64,000 nucleotides of DNA from Pedobacter schmidteae (GTDB taxonomy: Bacteria; Bacteroidota; Bacteroidia; Sphingobacteriales; Sphingobacteriaceae), in the NCBI RefSeq assembly GCF_900564155.1, contig NZ_LS999839.1, forward strand, positions 865,097-929,096, read 5' to 3'. Below, piece by piece: positions 54,783 to 61,336 of this stretch. Position 1 is the stretch's first letter, and each line of letters begins with the position of its first letter. Both the position numbers and the translations under genes were made by a program. The notes beneath the pieces were generated by a model. It worked only from the letters and a program-made list of their open reading frames with translations. It was not told the origin of the DNA and made no database searches.

Positions 54783-54957
54783 GGTTGTTGCGCATTTCCT
54801 TTACCAGCTGAAGCTTTAAATAAAGAAAAAATGCGGCAGTAGCTACAAACAGTACAATAACCAGATATTTTGTGTTGTTATAACCCCATACAATCCCAAA
54901 AATGGAAAGGATAATACCAAGGTTATAAAAAACATTTAATGCTATTTTCTTTCCCAT
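54766..54957 (-). CDS. Small two-helix membrane protein (DUF6358-like)
   Basis: 63 residues with two transmembrane helices (about 6-24 and 30-48) and a basic C-terminus (KEMRNNLKKRQ). Size and MGKKIALNVFYNLGI opening resemble a Sphingobacteriaceae-restricted family I recall as DUF6358; function unknown. It lies two bases after the rhodanese gene on the same strand, so it is co-transcribed, and overlaps the epimerase gene at their 3' ends. Confidence 0.65.
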   Translation of the reverse strand: MGKKIALNVFYNLGIILSIFGIVWGYNNTKYLVIVLFVATAAFFLYLKLQLVKEMRNNLKKRQ

Positions 54958-54959
54958 GC

Positions 54960-55280
54960 TTAGTAAACCGGCATGTTAGGGTCAAAAGCCTCTTGCCAGG
55001 CAAGAATACCTCCCTTTAAATTATACAAATTGGTTAAACCCAATTGCTGCTCCAATTGCATTACCGCAGCAGCACTTCTTTTGCCACTTCTGCAGTGAAT
55101 AATTACTGGCTTGTCTTGCGCAATCTGGTCGGCCTCAATTAAAATACCACCCAAAGGGATGTTCAGGCCTTCAAGGTTTGATGTTTCATACTCAAAGGTC
55201 TCACGTACATCAATCAGTTGAAAATCTTCCTTATTATCGATCTTTTCTTTCAGCTCCTGAACGGTTATTTCTTTTATCAT
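54960..55280 (-). CDS. Rhodanese-like domain protein
   Basis: 106 residues from the ATG at 55280 (MIKEITVQEL), a single rhodanese domain. The active-site loop is HCRSGKRS, with the catalytic Cys followed by a full six-residue loop, so sulfur transfer is plausible. The opening LIDVRETFEYE is characteristic. A TATCTTTG on the minus strand (55303-55296) is a good -7 element 15 bases before the ATG, and its upstream part falls in the repeat tract. Forms a unit with the small membrane protein gene. Confidence 0.92.
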   Translation of the reverse strand: MIKEITVQELKEKIDNKEDFQLIDVRETFEYETSNLEGLNIPLGGILIEADQIAQDKPVIIHCRSGKRSAAAVMQLEQQLGLTNLYNLKGGILAWQEAFDPNMPVY

Positions 55281-55311
55281 GTTATTTGATTTTTTCAAAG
55301 ATAAGAATTAG

Positions 55312-55484
55312 TATTTAGTAGTTAGTATTTAGAAACAAAATCAAGCGTTTACAGTAGTTGCGTTGATGAGTAGTTAGATGTTAGTGGTTAGACATTCATA
55401 GCTAGAAGCAAAATCAAACTATATATGTCAGGACAGATAGGCTTGTATCTTGCCGTTCCTGTCTAAATACTAATATCTAACTAC
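55312..55484. repeat. Degenerate TAGTTAG-type repeats with 24-bp inverted arms
   Basis: Arms 55370-55393 and 55461-55484 match in inverted orientation at 21 of 24 positions. Tracts such as TTAGTATTTAG and two copies of an AGAA[A/G]CAAAATCAA unit lie left of and within the arms (55331-55343, 55404-55417). No ORF. It looks like a decayed non-autonomous repeat between the rhodanese and DUF4407 genes. Confidence 0.6.
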
Positions 55485-55553
55485 CAATTTTCTGTAACAA
55501 CTTGATGTGCCGGGCGTTTAATAGTTAATCTTTATTAACTTTGATTTTACATC

Positions 55554-56636
55554 ATGAATGCGATATCCCGTTTTTTTTGGTTTTGCTCCGGTGCCCATCT
55601 GGCAACCCTCGAAAAGCACCAGACAGAGCACAACAAATACATAGGCATTGGTGCCACCATATTTTTTACCGGGCTATTTGCGGCACTTTCGGGCGGCTAT
55701 GCCATGTACTTTGTCTTTAAAGGAGATGAAGGTGCTGTACTTTTTGCCTTGTTTTTTGGATTGATATGGGGTCTGGCCATTTTTAACATGGACAGATACA
55801 TTGTATCCAGCATCAACAAAAGCGCCACGGTAAATAAACAGATTTTACAGGCCACGCCACGTATTTTGCTGGCCATCATGATAGGCATTGTGATTTCGCG
55901 CCCCCTGGAATTAAAAATATTCGACAAAGAGATTAAAGAACGTTTAAAGGTCAGTTACCTGAACAATCAACGCTCAAAAATTGACACCTTAAATGCCGCA
56001 TTTGAGAACAAATATGCCATAGAAATGGGCAAACTGAATGAAGCCAAGGCACAAAGGGACTCGATGGCCAGCGCTATAAAAGCTGACAGACAGAAACTGA
56101 ATTTTGAAATATTTGGCAATAAAACTACCGAAACATCGGGTGTAATGGGATATGGTCCTTATGCCAAAAGAAAAGAAGCCGAACTGAAACAACGGGAAAA
56201 GGAACTGGACACCCTAACCGCCGATGTACGTGCTCTTGAAAAATTTGTGGATGGAAGAAAACAGTTTGACGGACTGATGTCGGAAAAACTGTTTACCGGT
56301 AAGCAACTGGATAGCCTGACCAGTATTGCAGGGTTTGCCGACCGCAATTGGGCCCTTGGCCAGCTGAGCTTTAACAGGGATGGCAGTCGCGACACCAGCA
56401 CCTACCTGGCGGTAACCTTTATTGGCCTATTGTTTATATTTTTTGAATGTCTGCCCGTTTTTGTTAAATTGATGAGCAGCCGGGGGCCATATGATAAATC
56501 AGTAGAAAATATCGAACTTGCCCAGGTTTACGAGTCTGACAAGGACAAAGACTTTGAAATTGAAGTCATAGATGGCGTTCACGAAACCCGGGTAAGCAAA
56601 ACCATTGAAAGAAGAAAAAACCAACTAAACGAATAA
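55554..56636 (+). CDS. DUF4407 membrane protein
   Basis: A 360-residue protein. Three hydrophobic helices sit near the N-terminus (about 30-50, 60-80 and 105-120), followed by a long coiled-coil-like charged region (about 130-245), a further membrane helix (about 280-300) and a cytoplasmic tail. FWFCSGAHLATLEKHQTEHNKYIGIG and the FNMDRYIVSSI block are the DUF4407 hallmarks. Function unknown. Its stop overlaps the start of the M28 peptidase gene (TAATG), so they are coupled. Confidence 0.85.
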   Translation: MNAISRFFWFCSGAHLATLEKHQTEHNKYIGIGATIFFTGLFAALSGGYAMYFVFKGDEGAVLFALFFGLIWGLAIFNMDRYIVSSINKSATVNKQILQATPRILLAIMIGIVISRPLELKIFDKEIKERLKVSYLNNQRSKIDTLNAAFENKYAIEMGKLNEAKAQRDSMASAIKADRQKLNFEIFGNKTTETSGVMGYGPYAKRKEAELKQREKELDTLTADVRALEKFVDGRKQFDGLMSEKLFTGKQLDSLTSIAGFADRNWALGQLSFNRDGSRDTSTYLAVTFIGLLFIFFECLPVFVKLMSSRGPYDKSVENIELAQVYESDKDKDFEIEVIDGVHETRVSKTIERRKNQLNE

Positions 56637-57586
56637 TGAAGAAAATCACTTACACCTTATTAGCCCTTCTGTTTACCCAGTTTGCCTGGGCACAAGACAT
56701 CAACAAGATCATCACCAGCCAATATGTAGACCGACTGATTAAAACACTAAGCAGTGATGAAATGGAAGGCAGGGCCACTTTTAGCCGAGGTATTGATAAG
56801 GCAGCAGCATTCATTGAATCGGAGTTCAAAACAATTGGACTGAAACCACTGGATGGCGAAAGTGGCTTCAGACAAACATTCGAAAAAGATGGGAAACCGT
56901 TGTTTAATGTAGTTGGAATGATTCCCGGCAAGTCTAAAGCCAAAGAACTGGTGATATTTTCAGGACATTATGACCACCTGGGAATTGTAAAAGGTAATGA
57001 ACAAGACAGCATAGCCAATGGCGCCGACGATGACGCTTCGGGCATTACGGCCATGATTGCCCTGGCCAAATATTACAAAGCCTTAAATAACAACGAGCGT
57101 ACCCTCATTTTTGTAGCTTTTACAGCTGAAGAACTGGGTGGCTTTGGTTCAAAACACTTTTCCAAAAAGCTAAATCCGGATGATGTAGTAGCCATGTTTA
57201 ACATAGAGATGATTGGAAAAGAAAGTAAGTTTGGAAAAAATACCGCTTTTATCACAGGCTTTGATAAATCTGACTTCGGAAAAATCCTGCAAAAAAACCT
57301 GGCAGGAACAGAATTTGCTTTTCATCCTGATCCCTACATCCGCCAGAACCTGTTCTACAGAAGCGATAATGCCACCCTTGCTGCACTTGGCGTTCCGGCA
57401 CACACCATCAGCACTGATCAGATTGACACCGACCAATTCTATCACACGGTGAAAGATGAATACAGTACTTTAGATACAGAAAACATTCTGGCTACCATTA
57501 AAGCCATTGCAAAAAGCGCTATCAGTATAGTGAAAGGGACCGATACCCCAACACGGATACCAAGATTAGTAGAAAGCCACGACTAA
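56636..57586 (+). CDS. M28 family zinc metallopeptidase, exported
   Basis: A 316-residue exported aminopeptidase-like enzyme (signal peptide ending FAWAQ at 20). Zinc ligands and catalytic residues: H111 in SGHYDHLG, the Asp of NGADDDASG (about 131), E165/E166 in TAEELG, the Asp/Glu of NIEMIGK and the late His in DQFYHTV. The active site is complete. It is coupled to the DUF4407 gene by a one-base overlap and converges with the GNAT gene with a four-base overlap. Confidence 0.92.
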   Translation: MKKITYTLLALLFTQFAWAQDINKIITSQYVDRLIKTLSSDEMEGRATFSRGIDKAAAFIESEFKTIGLKPLDGESGFRQTFEKDGKPLFNVVGMIPGKSKAKELVIFSGHYDHLGIVKGNEQDSIANGADDDASGITAMIALAKYYKALNNNERTLIFVAFTAEELGGFGSKHFSKKLNPDDVVAMFNIEMIGKESKFGKNTAFITGFDKSDFGKILQKNLAGTEFAFHPDPYIRQNLFYRSDNATLAALGVPAHTISTDQIDTDQFYHTVKDEYSTLDTENILATIKAIAKSAISIVKGTDTPTRIPRLVESHD

Positions 57587-58077
57587 AGGGACAATTGCAT
57601 TACGTAATCCTCCATCACGAAACCGTTGCCAATATCAAGGTCAACGGTTTCCTTTACGGTAAACCCTGCTTTTTTATAAAATTCGATCGCCTTATTATCC
57701 CGGTTTACATTTAATTTAAGCGATTTTCCACCCACTCTTTTTACCAGGTTAACCACTTCGTTGATGAGCAATTTACCCACTCCCTTGCCATGGGTTTGAG
57801 GCAGCACATATAGCTTGTGAAGTTTATACACCTGATTGGCAGAATCAAAAACCGAATAAGAGGCAAAACCCAGATCAATATTGTCTTCTTCTGCGATCAG
57901 GAAGATATATCCCTGTTCCAATTGCGAAAGCAGTTCTCCTTTGTTATACATCTTCTGCAACATATAGTCAATCTGTTCGGCCGAAAGAATATCGCCATAG
58001 GCCTCTGGCCATGTACGGTAGGCCAGTTGTTGTATGCTCTCTATATCTTCCTCTTTTCCTTTTCTTAAAATAATCAT
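57583..58077 (-). CDS. GNAT family N-acetyltransferase
   Basis: A 164-residue single-domain acetyltransferase. Acetyl-CoA binding motif A is YVLPQTHGKGVGKLLINEVV (V/I-x-x-x-x-Q/R-G-x-G-x-G/A type), and FYKKAGFTV near the C-terminus is motif B. Substrate unknown. Its start overlaps the end of the TPK-like gene (ATGA), so the two are one operon. Confidence 0.9.
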   Translation of the reverse strand: MIILRKGKEEDIESIQQLAYRTWPEAYGDILSAEQIDYMLQKMYNKGELLSQLEQGYIFLIAEEDNIDLGFASYSVFDSANQVYKLHKLYVLPQTHGKGVGKLLINEVVNLVKRVGGKSLKLNVNRDNKAIEFYKKAGFTVKETVDLDIGNGFVMEDYVMQLSL

Positions 58078-58637
58078 AGTAGCTCGCTGATAAATAAATA
58101 GGCGGTTGTAAAATTGAACTCTACAAATCCGTCGTTTATGACCACAAAGTCGTCATTTTCTTCCTGCCTCAGGTTACTGGTTTCAAAATATGACATGACT
58201 TCGATCTTAAAAATGCTTCCTTTAGGCTTCCATATCTTGAAACCCGGTTTTATGGCATAGGCTTTTTCCGTTTCTGTAAAAACTACAATATTAATTTCGG
58301 AAATATAACTGCCCAGCTCCCGCAAATTACTTTTAGTGTCAATAACGTTAACTGCTTCATAGCCCTCGGCAATCAAAAAATCGAGTACAGCATCCAGCGC
58401 TTCGGTCCTAACCTCAATCACTTTGGTGTTCTCCTGATAGGTATTTGTGCCCAAAGAATTTACAACCGCATCGATTTTTAGCCCCATGCTGACTGCCTTC
58501 TCGTAAACCGGGCCATTAACAATTAAAGTTGGGCTCCATTCCAGCAACTGGCCCAGATATTCTTCATTAAAAGCGCCCAATTCATGAATGTATAAAGCAG
58601 GCTCCTGTTTTTCTCTGATGATATGGTGTGATGACAT
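58074..58637 (-). CDS. Thiamine pyrophosphokinase-like protein, active-site motif not seen
   Basis: 187 residues. The opening SSHHIIREKQEPALYI and GQLLEWSPTLIVNG resemble proteins I know as Bacteroidota thiamine pyrophosphokinases, but the family GDFDS motif is absent (VVNSLGTNTYQ stands at that place), so kinase activity is doubtful. The C-terminal half is beta-rich. On the minus strand TATATTTG (58649-58642) ends four bases before the ATG. The assignment rests on recollection of related sequences and needs a profile search; a link to the thiamine locus at 21 kb is only a possibility. Confidence 0.6.
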   Translation of the reverse strand: MSSHHIIREKQEPALYIHELGAFNEEYLGQLLEWSPTLIVNGPVYEKAVSMGLKIDAVVNSLGTNTYQENTKVIEVRTEALDAVLDFLIAEGYEAVNVIDTKSNLRELGSYISEINIVVFTETEKAYAIKPGFKIWKPKGSIFKIEVMSYFETSNLRQEENDDFVVINDGFVEFNFTTAYLFISELL

Positions 58638-58672
58638 ACAACAAATATAGCAGCCTTTGGCTAATTAAACTA

Positions 58673-58703
58673 TTTGGATCGATTATAAATAAGTCTATCT
58701 TTG
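58673..58703 (+). promoter_or_regulatory. Promoter of the locus 3 sigma gene
   Basis: TTTG (58673-58676), a 19-base spacer and TATCTTTG (58696-58703), identical in both boxes and spacing to the rplM promoter. The leader is about 12-15 bases to the TTG start. Confidence 0.78.
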
Positions 58704-58722
58704 CCGGCAGCTATACATAATT

Positions 58723-59274
58723 TTGCCCGACCAGCCCACATATCATTCAAACCACACAATCACAATTGATGAAAACACTTTTTTTCAGTTGTATGAATGT
58801 TATTGGCAAAAACTCTATCAGATTGCCTTAAAATATCTTGGCGATAGTTTTGCAGCTGAGGAGGTAGTGCAAGAGCTGTTTACCTCTTTATGGCAACGCA
58901 AAGATACCCTGCTATTACATCAGGATACTGTTGAAAATTATCTGGTTAGAGCAGTCCGCTTTAAAATATCGAGAATTTACAGCGATGAAATCCGAAAAAC
59001 CAAAAAGATCAATGAACTTAAAGAACAGCAGCCCTCGGCTCATCATCAAACAGAGAAACAGGTACTGTATAATTTTTTAAAACAGGACATTGAAAAACTG
59101 GTTACTTTGTTGCCGGAACGGTGCAAGGATGTTTATCACCTAAGCCGAAATAAAGGACTTAACAACAAAGAGATAGCCTTATGTTTGTCTATTTCTGAAA
59201 AGACTGTGGAAAATCAACTCACTAAAGCGCTGAATTTTTTACGCAAGGGACTAAAAAAATATCCAAGAACATAG
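58723..59274 (+). CDS. ECF RNA polymerase sigma factor, locus 3
   Basis: A 183-residue ECF sigma factor with region 2 (about 20-84, FAAEEVVQELFTSLWQRKD) and region 4 (about 122-176, LPERCKDVYHLSRNKGLNNKEIALCLSISEKTVENQ). It lacks the hydrophobic tail of the other two sigma factors here. The start is TTG at 58723; no Met occurs before region 2. It is driven by a housekeeping-type promoter, so it is not purely self-activated. The gene order sigma, anti-sigma-like, lipoprotein, TonB receptor, lipoprotein forms locus 3. Confidence 0.92.
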   Translation: MPDQPTYHSNHTITIDENTFFQLYECYWQKLYQIALKYLGDSFAAEEVVQELFTSLWQRKDTLLLHQDTVENYLVRAVRFKISRIYSDEIRKTKKINELKEQQPSAHHQTEKQVLYNFLKQDIEKLVTLLPERCKDVYHLSRNKGLNNKEIALCLSISEKTVENQLTKALNFLRKGLKKYPRT

Positions 59275-59281
59275 AATGACA

Positions 59282-59305
59282 TAGGGGGAACTGAAGTCAT
59301 TTGAT
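59282..59305 (+). promoter_or_regulatory. Candidate locus 3 ECF promoter motif, copy 1
   Basis: TAGGGGGAAC followed by a C-x-T-x-TG pattern lies between the sigma and anti-sigma genes. It matches the sequence at 61224-61247 before the TonB receptor at 14 of 24 positions, including nine of the first ten. Confidence 0.45.
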
Positions 59306-59325
59306 AATATATATAAAACTAAGCC

Positions 59326-59973
59326 ATGAATCCTGATTTATTAAAAAAGTGTTTATCTGGCAAAGCGTCCGCGAGCGAATGGGAAGCGTACCTCGGTTGG
59401 ATGAATGGAGATGCCTCAGATGACGACCTGGATAACCTGGGCCAGGATACTGAACGGTTAAAGAACAGCATACTAAACAGGGTAATACAAAAAAATGGAC
59501 AGCTGGACCGTATGCACAAACGAAGAAAAAATCTGGCCATTGGCATTGGTATAGCGGCCAGCTTATTTTGCGTACTTTACCTTTCATTTTTATTTCGTAC
59601 AGGTCATGATCTGCACCGTTCTCAAGTGTTCAGATATCAGGCACAGTCCGGCCAGACAGACCATAACTTTAACGGGATTAGGGTACAACTGGCCAAAAAT
59701 AGCCAGGTTAGTTTCAATCAGCATAAAAAAGCCGATATAGATCTGCAGTTTTTAGGGGCAGTGATGCTGAGCAATAAATCAGCCGAGGACCAGCACATCA
59801 CCATTCAACACCGTAATGATGAAGTGAAAAGAATGTGCCTGCGCAAAGGGCATTCTTACCTGTTAAGCTACCTTAATTTTAAATATGAGGAGGTGATTAT
59901 AGTGGACAAGCAAAACATGAACGAGATTCCTCCGGCCCTGGCCATGAATATGAAACAACAGTTTAATCTTTAA
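59326..59973 (+). CDS. Short atypical anti-sigma-like membrane protein
   Basis: 215 residues. Cytoplasmic N-terminus (1-69) with acidic segments, one transmembrane helix at about 70-90, and a periplasmic region of about 125 residues. FecR-like strand patterns are faint (GIRVQLAKNSQVSF, LQFLGAVMLSN), the canonical GEAYFEV and LPDG motifs are missing or altered, and there is no DUF4974 domain. The position directly after the sigma gene argues for an anti-sigma role. It is 60% of the length of the locus 1 FecR but shows no frameshift, so it is a compact variant rather than a fragment. Confidence 0.65.
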   Translation: MNPDLLKKCLSGKASASEWEAYLGWMNGDASDDDLDNLGQDTERLKNSILNRVIQKNGQLDRMHKRRKNLAIGIGIAASLFCVLYLSFLFRTGHDLHRSQVFRYQAQSGQTDHNFNGIRVQLAKNSQVSFNQHKKADIDLQFLGAVMLSNKSAEDQHITIQHRNDEVKRMCLRKGHSYLLSYLNFKYEEVIIVDKQNMNEIPPALAMNMKQQFNL

Positions 59974-59983
59974 TTTTAAACCA

Positions 59984-61189
59984 GTGAACGCCTGTCAGCC
60001 CAAGTATAAAGCCATTTTAAGTACCATCACTATATTTTTATTGCTGGTTTCCTTACTGTCTTGCCAGCCGAAAGACAACAATGGAGCAAGTACATACGGT
60101 CTGATTACCTACGATAGTGTAGCAAATAAAGCCTATTTTACAGGGATCAACTCCTTTATGGAGCCGAAAGAGCTTACACGGGGCGCTGAAATTAACATCA
60201 ACGGTTTTATTCTTGCACAGAAGGAAAACCGGTATTATGTGATGGATAATGAGCAAAAACTTTTTGTGAGTTACCTGGCCGGTGCCTCGGGCTTCAAGAT
60301 GGACAAGGTTATTCCCTTAAAAGATATCCCGTGGGAGCCTTACATGTCCTGGGTAAATCAGGTAGATGCCCATACCATCCTGATTGGAACGGTGAACAAA
60401 AGAAAATTCAGCTATATAGAGATCGATCTGGATGCGATGAAAATCAAGCGGCATGGCGGTTTAGCTATTCCTGCAACAAACGAGGAAAACAATTATGCCG
60501 GCGTATCTGCTCAACTGGTTAAAGATAAACTTTTTGTAAGCTACACCTTTCAGAAGGGCATGATGAGAGAACATATTGTTCCCTGCAACGATACTTTGTT
60601 TGTCGCCCAGTTTAGTTACCCAGACCTACAACTGCAAAGTACCACTTCCGATAAACGCACAACGTGGCCGGGCAGTTATACCATTCTGGCCCCCAACTCA
60701 TTGGTGTATGAAAACAATATTTATGTATTGGGCCAGCCTGGCGGCCGCACCGGAAATCATAAAACCGCAGCATCCTCTGTGCTAAAACTGGATGCCAAAA
60801 ACAATTCTTTTGATCCGGATTATGATTTCGAAATCGCCAATCCAAAAAATGAAGAGGCCTATACCCTTCATGATATCGGCCATGGCCTGGCCATAACCAG
60901 TGTAGTGCCCACTGCGCGCATTAAAAATTTCATGAATTATATGGTCAACAGGGTAGCGCACTATGTGTTGCTCGACCTGGAGCACCAAAAAAAAATCCCC
61001 TTAAACCTTCCCGAAGTTCATCTCGACTGGATTTTCAATACCATTTGGGAAGATGACCTCGCCTATATCTCTGTCTATCAAAAAGACGGAAGCAGCCAAT
61101 TCTGGCAGTACAACCACAAGGATGGAAGCCTTAAAAAAGGCGCTCGGATTAAGGGCACCGTAATACGTATCAACAAGCTGAAACCATAA
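59984..61189 (+). CDS. DUF4374-like surface lipoprotein
   Basis: 401 residues from a GTG at 59984 (no other start precedes the leader). The leader is hydrophobic with lipobox LLSC near residue 27. Repeated blade-like segments (YGLITYDSVANKAYFTG, VYENNIYVLGQPGG, EDDLAYISVYQKDG) suggest a beta-propeller similar to DUF4374 proteins, which are found next to TonB-dependent receptors. It lies between the anti-sigma-like gene and the receptor gene, so it is probably a surface partner of this transporter. Confidence 0.68.
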   Translation: MNACQPKYKAILSTITIFLLLVSLLSCQPKDNNGASTYGLITYDSVANKAYFTGINSFMEPKELTRGAEININGFILAQKENRYYVMDNEQKLFVSYLAGASGFKMDKVIPLKDIPWEPYMSWVNQVDAHTILIGTVNKRKFSYIEIDLDAMKIKRHGGLAIPATNEENNYAGVSAQLVKDKLFVSYTFQKGMMREHIVPCNDTLFVAQFSYPDLQLQSTTSDKRTTWPGSYTILAPNSLVYENNIYVLGQPGGRTGNHKTAASSVLKLDAKNNSFDPDYDFEIANPKNEEAYTLHDIGHGLAITSVVPTARIKNFMNYMVNRVAHYVLLDLEHQKKIPLNLPEVHLDWIFNTIWEDDLAYISVYQKDGSSQFWQYNHKDGSLKKGARIKGTVIRINKLKP

Positions 61190-61223
61190 AACCGCATCTT
61201 ATTTAAAAATATTCTAAATAGCG

Positions 61224-61247
61224 TAGGGGAAACACGCCACTTATGCG
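61224..61247 (+). promoter_or_regulatory. Candidate locus 3 ECF promoter motif, copy 2
   Basis: TAGGGGAAAC with the same downstream C-x-T-x-TG pattern as 59282-59305, about 90 bases before the TonB receptor start. Confidence 0.45.
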
Positions 61248-61263
61248 AATTAGTATATAGAAA

Positions 61264-61309
61264 GGGTCACACAGTTCGCACCTGTATGACCCAAGCCCTG
61301 TAAAGGGTT
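61264..61309 (+). other. Two tandem hairpins in the TonB receptor leader
   Basis: Hairpin 1 has an 11-bp stem with one mismatch (61264-61274 with 61282-61292). Hairpin 2 has a 6-bp stem (61294-61299 with 61304-61309) closing a GUAA tetraloop of the GNRA type. They lie 28 bases before the ATG and downstream of the promoter motif, so they are within the 5' UTR. There is no T-run, so control would be post-transcriptional. Confidence 0.55.
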
Positions 61310-61336
61310 ACTCCTAAATCGAAACATTTAAAAGTA

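Noticed and set aside
59326..59973. The short anti-sigma-like gene as a frameshifted fecR remnant
   Set aside because: The frame is continuous and closely spaced with both neighbours, and no leftover FecR or DUF4974 sequence is found in other frames downstream.
61224..61336. Cobalamin or other known riboswitch before the locus 3 receptor
   Set aside because: The two hairpins do not contain the conserved B12-box or any other riboswitch core I know; kept only as unexplained leader structure.
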